DNA from: Helicobacter_B zhangjianzhongii
GTDB taxonomy: Bacteria > Campylobacterota > Campylobacteria > Campylobacterales > Helicobacteraceae
Direction: 5' to 3'
Length of the DNA stretch: 64,000 nt
Assembly: GCF_030249855.1 (NCBI RefSeq)
Contig: NZ_JANURN010000004.1
Location: 185,031 to 249,030 of the forward strand
In this document: positions 17,755 through 25,877 of the stretch, one piece after another
How positions within the stretch are numbered: position 1 is the first letter of the stretch
How the letters are laid out: every line of letters starts with the position of its first letter
The notes under the pieces: model-generated
Database searches by the model: none
What the model saw: only the letters and a program-made list of their open reading frames with translations
Told to the model about the DNA's origin: nothing
Position numbers and translations under genes: made by a program

Positions 17755-18555
17755 CTACTTCGCAGAATCACTCTCTTGCTCACTCGCTGCGCTATCTAGG
17801 ACAGATTTGATCGTTTTTACACTATTTGGCGAGCTAGAGAGAAAAATCTCTACACGATTGTTTTTCGCGCGATTTTCTAAAGTCGTATTTGGTGCCACAG
17901 GGCTGTATTTCCCATACGATGAGTAAGACATTTTCTCCGGATTTACACCATTATCGAGTAATTGACTCATCACCGCATACGCCCTAGCTGAAGCAAGCTC
18001 ATAGAGATCTTTGTATTTTGCATTGCTTGCTAAAGGCTTATCATCTGTGTAGCCTCTCACATCGATTTTCACCTCAGGCGGAAGCTTATTGATAATTTCA
18101 GCAATCCGCCGCACATAGGTGATCATCTCTTCATTATTCAAATCCGCTCTTCCTTCTTCAAAGAGCAAATCTGCTGGCAAGCGCAGTATGATCCCCTGCT
18201 CGATTTGCTCTAGCACGCCTCCTTCTTGGATTAGCATTTGGATTTGCGCGATACTATCTTTCACCGCGACAGCTGAAGCAGTGCCATCTGCCGTTTGAGG
18301 CTGCTTGCCTTCGGTGTTTTCACGCACCTCGCCCGGATCTGGTGGTCGCTGAAAGATAGGCTGAAATATCGATGATCTAGGAGGATTGGAAAAAGCTGTA
18401 ACAAGTGCCTGACTCAACGCTTTTGCCTTAGAGCTTTCTGTGCTAGAAATAGCCCAAAGCGCGATAAAAAGTGCGAGCAAAAGTGAGAGAAAGTCCGCAT
18501 AAGGGACCGCCCACTTCTCACCAGCTGGACATTCTTGCTGTTTTTTCTTAGACAT
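17755..18555 (-). CDS. motB: Flagellar motor stator protein MotB
   Basis: A 266-residue stator subunit: short cytoplasmic N-terminus, one membrane helix with the proton-binding Asp in WAVPYADFLSLLLALFIALW, a plug/linker region, and a C-terminal OmpA-like peptidoglycan-binding domain (DVRGYTDDKPL, ELASARAYAVMSQLL, ENRAKNNRVEIFL). Together with MotA it drives flagellar rotation. It follows motA by 9 bases. The last codons overlap a copy of the dispersed 15-mer. Confidence 0.95.
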   Translation of the reverse strand: MSKKKQQECPAGEKWAVPYADFLSLLLALFIALWAISSTESSKAKALSQALVTAFSNPPRSSIFQPIFQRPPDPGEVRENTEGKQPQTADGTASAVAVKDSIAQIQMLIQEGGVLEQIEQGIILRLPADLLFEEGRADLNNEEMITYVRRIAEIINKLPPEVKIDVRGYTDDKPLASNAKYKDLYELASARAYAVMSQLLDNGVNPEKMSYSSYGKYSPVAPNTTLENRAKNNRVEIFLSSSPNSVKTIKSVLDSAASEQESDSAK

Positions 18556-18564
18556 TAGTATCCC

Positions 18565-19335
18565 CTACTCAAATTGAGAGATCTTAGGCTGATCTGGGCG
18601 CAAGAATCCAAGCAGCTTACTCTCAAGATTGCGAGGGTTTTCGCCATTAGCGATCGCCAAAATCCCCTCCATAATGACAACTTTCTCCTGCACAAGGTAG
18701 AAAGAGTTGTTTTTGATCTTATTGCCCAATGGTCCAAAGATAACATACGCACACATAATCCCCGTAACAGTCGCGGTAAATGCCCCAGCAATCCCTGCCG
18801 CCATAGCAGTAGGATCTTCAAGCAGCTGGAGGGCTAGCATAAGCCCCATAACCGCCCCGACAAGCCCCATAGTCGGCGAAGTCTCCCCAGCTGTGATCCA
18901 ATAATGCGCCGCGCCGTGATAATAATGCTCTAACTGCTCTATTTTGATCTCTAAATCTTCTTTCACAGATTTTGCATCGCGCCCATCGATCACCATACTA
19001 AGCCCATCGCGGAAGAAATCATCTTCTATCTGTGCCGCACGCCCCTCTAGTGCCAAAATCCCATCGCGCCTAGCAAGGGAAGAAAACTCGACAACATCTT
19101 TTATTGTCTTAGAGAGATCAAGCTTAGGTCCCATAAATGCCAGCCCAAGCTCCTTATAAGCTGCCTTAATCGCCGCAGAATGCGTAGAAACCATAGCAGC
19201 AAACAAAGTAGTAGGAATAATGATAATACAAGAGCTAAGGTGGATAACATGCAGCGGATTCCCACCTTCTAAAATATCCCCAATCGAGATAGAAGTGATC
19301 GCTAAAATAATCCCTAGTAATGTAGATAGATCCAT
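18565..19335 (-). CDS. motA: Flagellar motor stator protein MotA
   Basis: A 256-residue four-helix inner-membrane protein of the MotA/ExbB family. The N-terminus (LLGIILAITSISIGDILEGG) and the third/fourth helices (SPTMGLVGAVMGLMLALQLL; AFTATVTGIMCAYVIFGPLG) match the family, including the conserved Pro before the third helix and in the fourth. It forms the stator with MotB. A dyad lies about 40 bases upstream of the start. Confidence 0.96.
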   Translation of the reverse strand: MDLSTLLGIILAITSISIGDILEGGNPLHVIHLSSCIIIIPTTLFAAMVSTHSAAIKAAYKELGLAFMGPKLDLSKTIKDVVEFSSLARRDGILALEGRAAQIEDDFFRDGLSMVIDGRDAKSVKEDLEIKIEQLEHYYHGAAHYWITAGETSPTMGLVGAVMGLMLALQLLEDPTAMAAGIAGAFTATVTGIMCAYVIFGPLGNKIKNNSFYLVQEKVVIMEGILAIANGENPRNLESKLLGFLRPDQPKISQFE

Positions 19336-19650
19336 AAATACACTCGCTGTGGTGATCTATTGTGCCCAAAATGATCATCTCTAAGATGATCTAAAACACA
19401 ATGCTTGCCAAGACTTCGAAGCAAAAATATGCCAAGAAGCAAGCCTTCCATTCTAGCTAGCAAACTACAAGCCAATACTAGAGACTCAAAAAGACTTCAA
19501 AATGACTTTGGGAAAATCGGCACTACTTAGGACTTCTTAAAGCTTTTTTGAATGCTTTATATGGCTTTATCGCGTAAGGTGGCGACATTAAGCGCGTTAT
19601 AACAAAGCTCATTTTATACTTCGGCATTTATTCCACATCAAAGGATAACT
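19336..19650. other. Divergent intergenic region, motA / membrane protein gene
   Basis: About 315 bases without a gene between two divergently transcribed genes, so it should hold both promoters. A perfect 8-bp dyad, GATCATCT-cta-AGATGATC (19373-19391), lies about 40 bases from the motA start and could be an operator. On the plus side AAAGGA (19640-19645) serves as the Shine-Dalgarno for the next gene. I see no ORF or structured RNA here. Confidence 0.6.
19373..19391. promoter_or_regulatory. Perfect dyad upstream of motA (possible operator)
   Basis: GATCATCT, three bases, then its exact complement AGATGATC. It lies 38-56 bases upstream of the motA ATG. There is no T-run, so it is not a terminator. 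No known regulator site is recognised; function is inferred only from symmetry and position. Confidence 0.3.
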
Positions 19651-20433
19651 ATGAAGGGCAAGATTCTAGCAGTGGGCTTAATCAGCGGTGAAGATGGCAA
19701 TCGCTACACTTTTGAAGCAAGTGATGTGTCAAACTTAGAGGGTAGAAGTATGGAGCATCTCACAGGCTGTGAGGTGGATTTTGAAGTGAGTGAGAATATG
19801 GCAAAAAATATTTTCATCACGGGTGGTAGTATCAATATGGCAAATATTCAAGGGCAGCTTATGGCAAATGACACACAAAGCATTCGCTTTAAGTTTTTAC
19901 TTAGCATTGGGCTTTGTTTTGGAGGAAATTTTATCTTTCTAATCCCATTTATAGGCTGGGTGATTGGGGGTATTTTACTCATTGCTGGGTTTGTAATCTT
20001 TGTGTTGGCTGCGCTTGGGACAAAACGCACAAGTGAAAGCCCAACTTTGTTTAAAAACTTTATTCTCTCTATCGCGATTATGGTGGTGGCACTTATTGTA
20101 GCTATGATTTTTGGTGGAACTGCGTTACTTGGGGGTATGGCTGGGTATAGCTCGGCTGGTGGATTTGGGCTTGTTGTAGCGGTGATATTGCTTATTGTTG
20201 GTAGTATTGCGGCACTTGTATATAATCTCTTATTTTTTAGAGAATTAGCTTTTGTTACCGAGCAGAAATTCTTGCTTTGGGCTTTCTATGCGAATCTTCT
20301 TGGAAGCATAACAACACTTATTTTCATCGGTTGGTTGGTTATTGTTGCGGCTGTTGTGTTGTGGATTATAGGATTCTATCAAATGAAAACTATCCGCAAA
20401 CGCACAGAAAATGATGTAATGCCTTGGTTTTAA
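19651..20433 (+). CDS. Multi-pass membrane protein of unknown function
   Basis: A 260-residue protein not recognised as a named family, perhaps related to DUF996-like or Yip1-like membrane proteins. The first about 85 residues are soluble and contain beta-rich segments (KGKILAVGLISGEDG, RYTFEASDV), resembling a small OB-type domain. The rest consists of about six hydrophobic helices rich in Gly/Ile/Val, with a basic C-terminus (QMKTIRKRTEND). Shine-Dalgarno AAAGGA precedes ATG 19651. It stands alone between motA and guaA. Confidence 0.65.
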   Translation: MKGKILAVGLISGEDGNRYTFEASDVSNLEGRSMEHLTGCEVDFEVSENMAKNIFITGGSINMANIQGQLMANDTQSIRFKFLLSIGLCFGGNFIFLIPFIGWVIGGILLIAGFVIFVLAALGTKRTSESPTLFKNFILSIAIMVVALIVAMIFGGTALLGGMAGYSSAGGFGLVVAVILLIVGSIAALVYNLLFFRELAFVTEQKFLLWAFYANLLGSITTLIFIGWLVIVAAVVLWIIGFYQMKTIRKRTENDVMPWF

Positions 20434-20545
20434 AGACTAGCGAGATGCTGCCTCGCTGGAGTTAAATCTAGGGTTTTACTAACTTCTTTCTAAATTTCAT
20501 TCTGCTAGAATCCACACGCAAATTCCTACTCATAAAGGTGTCTAT

Positions 20546-22948
20546 ATGCTACATTCTCCACACACACATAGTGTTGAAATTTTGGTTTTAGATTTTGGCT
20601 CACAATACACGCAGCTCATCGCTAGAAGATTGCGTGAATATGGCGTTTATACCGAGATAGTCCCCTACTTTGAAAAGCTAGATTCTATAAAAAGCAAAAA
20701 TCCTAAGGGCATTATCCTTAGCGGAGGACCTGCTAGTGTGTATGAAGAGGGGGCATATAAGCCGGATTCTAGAGTATTTGAGCTTAATATCCCTGTGCTT
20801 GGAATCTGCTATGGTATGCAGTATATCGCGCATTTTTTTGGCGGAAGCGTGGTGAGAGCAGAGGCGCAGGAATTTGGCAAAGCGGTTTTAGAAATCGCGG
20901 ATTCTAGTGTGGAGCTGTTTAAGGGCGTGAAGCAGGATTCTATCGTATGGATGAGCCACGCTGATAAGGTGGAGTCTGTGCCTAGTGGCTTTGTGGAGCT
21001 GGCAAAAAGTGGGAATACGCATTATTGCGCTATTGCGGATTTTACGCGGCGAGTGTATGCGCTGCAGTTTCACCCAGAAGTGGTGCATAGTGAGTGCGGC
21101 GGGGAGATTCTAAAAAACTTTGCTGTGGGGATTTGTGGGGCAGATACAAGCTGGAATATGCGGAATTTTGCGGAAAGTGAGATTGTGAAGCTAAGAGAAA
21201 AGGTGCTTGGGGAGACTTGTGGAAATGGGGCGGATTTTGTATCTATCTTAGAGACGCCACGCACCTATTTGCGTCCATATCGCCTTGATGATTTGGAAGA
21301 CTTGCACAAGATTTTAGATGAGAAAACAATGTATGCTTGGGGACACGCTTTTAGTAAGCAAGAATGCAAAGATTGGATAGAACAACAACTGCAACGCTAT
21401 CAAAAATATGGCTTTGGGCTTTGGGCTGTGGTAGATAAGGCAAGTGGTGAGATTATCGGCAATGCAGGGCTAAACTATGAGAATATTATGCTTGTGAGTG
21501 ATGAAACTAAAGTTGATGAAGTGGATTCTAGCGGAGAATATCAATGCGAAATTTTAGAGCTTGGCTATATTATCAATCATCGCTTTTGGGGGCAGGGCTT
21601 GGGGCTTGAAGTGGCAAGGGCGTGTGCGGAGTATGCCTTTTCTAAGCTTGGTGTAAAGGAGCTTTACTGCTTGATTAAAGAAGATAACGCACCATCGCTA
21701 AAGCTTGCCAAAAAGCTTGGAATGCGTGTTGTAGGTAAAAATATAAAGCATTACAAAGGGCAGGAATTAGCACATTTTGTGCTAAAGACAAATGAACTAG
21801 TGCTATGCACAAAGGGCGAAAATTTTAATCAAAAATGTGAGGTAAGAGTAGAATCTAATATGGAGAGATTTGCTAAAGATTCTAAGCCAACGCAAGAAAA
21901 ATCACAAGAAAAAGGGTTGAAATCCAATGCGGAAGGATTTGCGATGAGAAATCGTGGTTTTCAAGGTGGAGGCGAAGGGAGTTTATTAAACATAAATGAC
22001 CAAGCCGACAATGCAGAATCCGCGATTTCTCACGCAAAGCCAACGCAGAAAGTGCTATGTGCTGTGAGTGGTGGAGTAGATTCTAGCGTGGTAGCAACGC
22101 TTTTATATCGTGCCATAGGAGAGAATCTTATCCCTGTGTTTGTGGATACCGGGCTTTTACGCAAAGGCGAGAGAGAAGCCGTTGAAGAAATGTTTAGAGA
22201 GAATCTAAAAGTGCCTTTGATTGTAGCAGATGCAAAAGAGCTATTTTTAGGACGACTAAAGGGGGTAACAGAGCCTGAGCAAAAGCGAAAAATCATCGGT
22301 GAAACCTTCATAGAAGTCTTTGAAGCTGAGGCTAAAAAGCATAATACAAAAGGCGAGATAAAGTTTTTAGCACAAGGCACACTTTACCCTGATGTCATAG
22401 AATCTGTGAGCGTAAAAGGACCAAGCAAGACGATAAAAAGTCATCATAATGTCGGCGGACTGCCTGAATGGATGAAGTTTGAGCTAATCGAGCCTTTAAG
22501 AGAGCTTTTCAAAGATGAGGTAAGGGCGTTAGGCAGGGAGCTTGGAATGCCAGAATCTATGCTTATGCGACACCCCTTCCCCGGACCCGGACTTGCCATA
22601 CGCATTATGGGCGAGGTGAATGCGGCGGATTTAGAGATTTTAAAGGAAGCAGATTCTATCTTCATAGAAGAGCTACATAAATGGGGCTTGTATGATTCTG
22701 TATGGCAGGCATTTTGCGTGCTTTTAAATGTGCGAAGTGTAGGCGTAATGGGCGATAACCGCACTTATGATAATACCATTTGCGTCCGGGCAGTAGAAGC
22801 AATGGACGGAATGACAGCGAGTTTCTCACACTTACCCCACGCATTTTTAGAATCTGTCTCAAACCGCATAATTAATGAAGTAGCAGGGATTAACCGCGTA
22901 GTCTATGACATTACTTCAAAACCCCCAGGAACGATTGAGTGGGAGTAG
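20546..22948 (+). CDS. guaA: GMP synthase with an inserted GNAT acetyltransferase domain
   Basis: Glutamine-hydrolysing GMP synthase (XMP to GMP), but 800 residues instead of about 510. Residues 1 to about 205 form the class I glutaminase (GGPASVYEEGAY, nucleophile Cys in GICYGMQYIAH, catalytic His in ALQFHPEVVHS). After the helix SEIVKLREKVLG (about residue 222) comes an insertion. Residues about 235-412 look like a complete GNAT acetyltransferase (TYLRPYRLDDLEDL, then the acetyl-CoA loop FWGQGLGLEVARA, then KEDNAPSLKLAKKLGM), followed by a polar linker of about 90 residues. The ATP-pyrophosphatase resumes at KVLCAVSGGVDSS (about 503-514) and runs to the normal end KPPGTIEWE. The frame is open throughout and catalytic motifs are intact. 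The methyltransferase gene starts 3 bases after the stop. Confidence 0.93.
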   Translation: MLHSPHTHSVEILVLDFGSQYTQLIARRLREYGVYTEIVPYFEKLDSIKSKNPKGIILSGGPASVYEEGAYKPDSRVFELNIPVLGICYGMQYIAHFFGGSVVRAEAQEFGKAVLEIADSSVELFKGVKQDSIVWMSHADKVESVPSGFVELAKSGNTHYCAIADFTRRVYALQFHPEVVHSECGGEILKNFAVGICGADTSWNMRNFAESEIVKLREKVLGETCGNGADFVSILETPRTYLRPYRLDDLEDLHKILDEKTMYAWGHAFSKQECKDWIEQQLQRYQKYGFGLWAVVDKASGEIIGNAGLNYENIMLVSDETKVDEVDSSGEYQCEILELGYIINHRFWGQGLGLEVARACAEYAFSKLGVKELYCLIKEDNAPSLKLAKKLGMRVVGKNIKHYKGQELAHFVLKTNELVLCTKGENFNQKCEVRVESNMERFAKDSKPTQEKSQEKGLKSNAEGFAMRNRGFQGGGEGSLLNINDQADNAESAISHAKPTQKVLCAVSGGVDSSVVATLLYRAIGENLIPVFVDTGLLRKGEREAVEEMFRENLKVPLIVADAKELFLGRLKGVTEPEQKRKIIGETFIEVFEAEAKKHNTKGEIKFLAQGTLYPDVIESVSVKGPSKTIKSHHNVGGLPEWMKFELIEPLRELFKDEVRALGRELGMPESMLMRHPFPGPGLAIRIMGEVNAADLEILKEADSIFIEELHKWGLYDSVWQAFCVLLNVRSVGVMGDNRTYDNTICVRAVEAMDGMTASFSHLPHAFLESVSNRIINEVAGINRVVYDITSKPPGTIEWE

Positions 22949-22951
22949 GGA

Positions 22952-24019
22952 ATGAATAGAAAGGCAAGTGTTTGTGATATTTTTTGCGGAGCGGGTGGGC
23001 TTAGCTATGGCTTTGCAAAAGATGAGTATTTTGAGCTTGTTGTAGCTTGTGATATTGATAAAAATGCGATTGCAAGTTATCAGGAAAATCACCCTTATAC
23101 TCAAACAATTTGCAAAGATATAAGTAAGCTTAATAATGCCAAATTAAAAGAATTTGGAAACATAGATATTTTGCTTGGTGGTCCCCCTTGTCAAAGCTAC
23201 TCCACACTTGGAAAAAGGCAAATGGATACAAGGGCGAATTTATTTAGAGAATATTTGCGAGTGTTAAAATCTCTCACACCAAAAGCCTTTATTTTTGAAA
23301 ATGTAGTGGGGCTTTTATCTATGCAAAAGGGAGAGCTTTTTTCTTATATCTGTGAAAATTTTGAAAAGTTGGGTTATAAAATTTATTACAAAATACTCAA
23401 TGCAGCGGATTTTGGTGTGCCTCAAATAAGACAAAGGGTTATTGTAGTTGGGATAAGGCGGGAGTTTGATAAAAATTTTATATTCCCACAAGCTACGCAT
23501 AAAAATTTTGTTTCGTTAGAACAAGCCATTGATGACTTACCACCTATTAAAAGCGGAGAAAATGGGAATCATTTAGGATACAGATATGAAGCGTGTAATG
23601 ATTTTTTACATTTTGTGAGAAAAAGTAAAATCTTAAGCGAACACGAAAGCCCTAAAAATAACGCAAATCTCATACAAATTATGCAGCTATTGCAAGATGG
23701 GCAGTGCAAAGATGATTTACCTTTGAGTGTGCGACCAAAATCAGGCTACACAAATACCTATGCAAAAATGTGGTGGAAAAAACCAGCCCCTACAATCACA
23801 AGAAACTTTGCCACACCAAGCAGCTCAAGATGTATCCACCCACGAGATTCTAGAGCGTTAAGCATTAGAGAGGGAGCAAGACTACAAAGCTTTCCAGATG
23901 ATTATATATTTTGCGGCAATTCAAGTGATAAAAAGCTTCAAATAGGAAATGCTGTGCCACCACTTGTAAGTATGGCATTAGCTAAAGCGATAAAGGATTA
24001 TTTTAAGGGTGGGAAATGA
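22952..24019 (+). CDS. DNA (cytosine-5) methyltransferase
   Basis: A 355-residue C5-cytosine methyltransferase with all core motifs: I (DIFCGAGGLSYGF), IV with the catalytic Cys (GGPPCQSYSTLG), VI (FENVVGLL), VIII (QIRQRVIVVGI), and IX/X (GARLQSFPDDY; QIGNAVPPLV). The target-recognition region lies at about residues 200-290; the sequence recognised cannot be read. It is the modification part of a probable type II system with the two following genes, overlapping the next by 4 bases. It starts 3 bases after guaA, so it is probably co-transcribed with guaA. The island is more A/T-rich than guaA. Confidence 0.95.
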   Translation: MNRKASVCDIFCGAGGLSYGFAKDEYFELVVACDIDKNAIASYQENHPYTQTICKDISKLNNAKLKEFGNIDILLGGPPCQSYSTLGKRQMDTRANLFREYLRVLKSLTPKAFIFENVVGLLSMQKGELFSYICENFEKLGYKIYYKILNAADFGVPQIRQRVIVVGIRREFDKNFIFPQATHKNFVSLEQAIDDLPPIKSGENGNHLGYRYEACNDFLHFVRKSKILSEHESPKNNANLIQIMQLLQDGQCKDDLPLSVRPKSGYTNTYAKMWWKKPAPTITRNFATPSSSRCIHPRDSRALSIREGARLQSFPDDYIFCGNSSDKKLQIGNAVPPLVSMALAKAIKDYFKGGK

Positions 24020-24648
24020 AAGAAATACAAGCAAAAAATCTATATGGAAAAGGACACGAACAACAAAAGAAAAGACCTTATGCGGTAGTTTATGAAAGTA
24101 AAAATTATTGTCTTGCATTCCCCAAAACAACAAAGGATAAAAGAGATAAAGAATATCCATCTCATAAAAACTTTAAACTCCCAGATGAAAATGAAATAAT
24201 GATAGACCAGCTAACAATCATTCTAAACGCAAACATTATTGCAAATGATTTAAGTGATTTTCAAATACAACTACAACAATTAAAATATGGTGATACCAAA
24301 ATAGACTTAGTAGCTGAACACTTTTGCCAATATGTTATTTTACAAAATAAAAAATCCAAACAAACATTTCAAGTTCAATTTGGAGATATTATAGAATTCA
24401 AACATTCCCACCCCTTACTCATCAATCAACAATATTTTATTGTTTTATCTAACGGAGTATTTCATCAATCAAAAATGTGTTGCATAGCCCCATATAATAG
24501 AGAAAATGGCAATACAGATTATAGTCTATTACATTGTATAGATTTTGAAGAAAGAAAAATAGTAAAAATTGATAATAAAGAATGTCTTAAAAAAGATAAA
24601 ATTGCCAATGAAATAAAAACATTATTTTTAGGAAATCAAAATGTTTAA
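24016..24648 (+). CDS. Protein with two tandem PemK/MazF-like folds, in R-M operon
   Basis: A 210-residue protein of unknown function between a DNA methyltransferase and a probable restriction enzyme, overlapping both (4 and 8 bases). Two halves each resemble the PemK/MazF toxin fold. First half: GHEQQKKRPYAVVYES followed by EIMIDQLTIILNANI. Second half: FGDIIEFKHSHPL, QQYFIVLSNG, CCIAPYN, and LHCIDFEERKIVKID with a C-terminal KIANEIKTLF helix. In MazF proteins the loop after the first strand and a following Arg/Thr pair carry activity; these are only partly recognisable, so nuclease activity is uncertain. It could be a structural or regulatory R-M partner. No antitoxin-like small gene is visible beside it. 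Confidence 0.55.
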   Translation: MKEIQAKNLYGKGHEQQKKRPYAVVYESKNYCLAFPKTTKDKRDKEYPSHKNFKLPDENEIMIDQLTIILNANIIANDLSDFQIQLQQLKYGDTKIDLVAEHFCQYVILQNKKSKQTFQVQFGDIIEFKHSHPLLINQQYFIVLSNGVFHQSKMCCIAPYNRENGNTDYSLLHCIDFEERKIVKIDNKECLKKDKIANEIKTLFLGNQNV

Positions 24649-25384
24649 CACAAATGACTTTAAACAATACCGACATAGTTTAGGATTCAGTTCCCAGCAA
24701 CATTTTAAAGAATTTTTGAGTGCAAAGGATATAAAGCCTCGTATTGATTTTGCTTATATAGATTCTTTAAATAGCAGACTTTGTGAGATTTTTAAACGCA
24801 TAAATGAAATTTACTACAAGCCTTGCAATATAGAATCTTTTTTGCAAAATAATCTTTTTAATGCTTTTAATCTAATGAAAAATAATGATATTTTAGAAAA
24901 ATTAAATAATCAAGGCAGACGAAAAGAAGAAGTATATTTTAGCTATTTGCGTGGATTTTTAATTTGCGAATATTTTAAAGAAGCAATTTGTGATATTTTT
25001 AATACTGACATATCGCAGATTTTGCATATTGGTGAAGATGATTTTTCTTCATTAGAAACATTTAAAAGAACGCCTAAAGCCGATTTACAAATACAAAATA
25101 TAAGAATAGAAATGCAAAGTGGATTCCAAGGGATTAACGATATTAAAGAACACAAAGTGCGTGAAGCAAAAAGGAATTTTATAGAAAACAATATACAAAC
25201 TCTAGTCATACATTTTGATATTTTTAATGGACAGGTTGCCTTTGTGGATATTTCAAATATCCCTAGTGATGATTTAAATTGGATTACAAGGCAACAGATG
25301 GAAGGACAGAGTGTGTTTAATATAGAACAAAATTATTTTAAGTGGTTATTGAAAGAAAAACCGCCTTGCTTGGCATTGCTATAA
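24641..25384 (+). CDS. Probable type II restriction endonuclease
   Basis: A 247-residue protein not assignable to a named enzyme. Its place at the end of an overlapping operon with a C5 methyltransferase suggests the cognate endonuclease. A candidate PD-(D/E)xK centre is visible at about residues 145-165: TPKADLQI (Asp) then IRIEMQSGF (Glu-x-Gln, a known variant of ExK), followed by a basic helix (EHKVREAKRNF). The N-terminal half is helical and polar. Codon and base composition are A/T-rich as in the two preceding genes, consistent with a transferred module. Confidence 0.65.
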   Translation: MFNTNDFKQYRHSLGFSSQQHFKEFLSAKDIKPRIDFAYIDSLNSRLCEIFKRINEIYYKPCNIESFLQNNLFNAFNLMKNNDILEKLNNQGRRKEEVYFSYLRGFLICEYFKEAICDIFNTDISQILHIGEDDFSSLETFKRTPKADLQIQNIRIEMQSGFQGINDIKEHKVREAKRNFIENNIQTLVIHFDIFNGQVAFVDISNIPSDDLNWITRQQMEGQSVFNIEQNYFKWLLKEKPPCLALL

Positions 25385-25414
25385 AATACTTGCAAAAGTG
25401 GTAAAACAAAGAAA

Positions 25415-25816
25415 ATGATATATGGCGAGTATGGCAGGGATTGTGCATATTTACAGAGCTTTAAAACGCAATTATTGCAGAGAAAAATCAAAAAGTTTAA
25501 TAAGATAAATTGGTGGGAGTGGGGCAGAGATTATCATAAAAGTGAAATGCCTCGCATTTATGTCAATACCAAAACACGCAATAAAAAGCCATTTTTCTTA
25601 CACCCTTGCAAAGCCTATGATGGATCTATTCTAGCGATTTTTCCAAAGTTTAAAGTGGATTCTATAATGCTACAAAACTTATGCGATAAGCTAAATGACA
25701 TAGATTGGCAGGAGCTTGGATTTGTGTGTGATGGGAGGTTTCTCTTTTCACAAAGAAGTTTAGAAAATGTAATGCTAGATTCTAGCTTTAATGCTTTGAG
25801 GTCTCTAGGTTTGTAG
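25415..25816 (+). pseudogene. C-terminal remnant of an N6-adenine DNA methyltransferase
   Basis: The 133-residue frame has the look of the C-terminal end of large type II/IIS N6-adenine methyltransferases (segments RIYVNTKTRNKKPFFLH, KAYDGSILAIFPKF, and ELGFVCDGRFLFSQRSLEN), but the SAM-binding and NPPY catalytic motifs are absent and nothing upstream supplies them. The frame starts only 30 bases after the preceding gene and I see no convincing Shine-Dalgarno. I therefore call it a decayed fragment. A small stand-alone protein is the alternative. Confidence 0.55.
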
Positions 25817-25877
25817 ATTCTTCGCTATGAAAGATTTATGTTAGAATCCACTATATTCAAGCGACAAAAGGTTTGTG

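Noticed and set aside
17631..17757. Mobile element bounded by inverted 14-mers
   Set aside because: The 14-mers belong to the dispersed family, no transposase lies between them, and no target duplication was seen.
24943..25209. 88-codon minus-strand frame as an antitoxin
   Set aside because: Antisense within the endonuclease gene; no Shine-Dalgarno and no antitoxin-like pattern.
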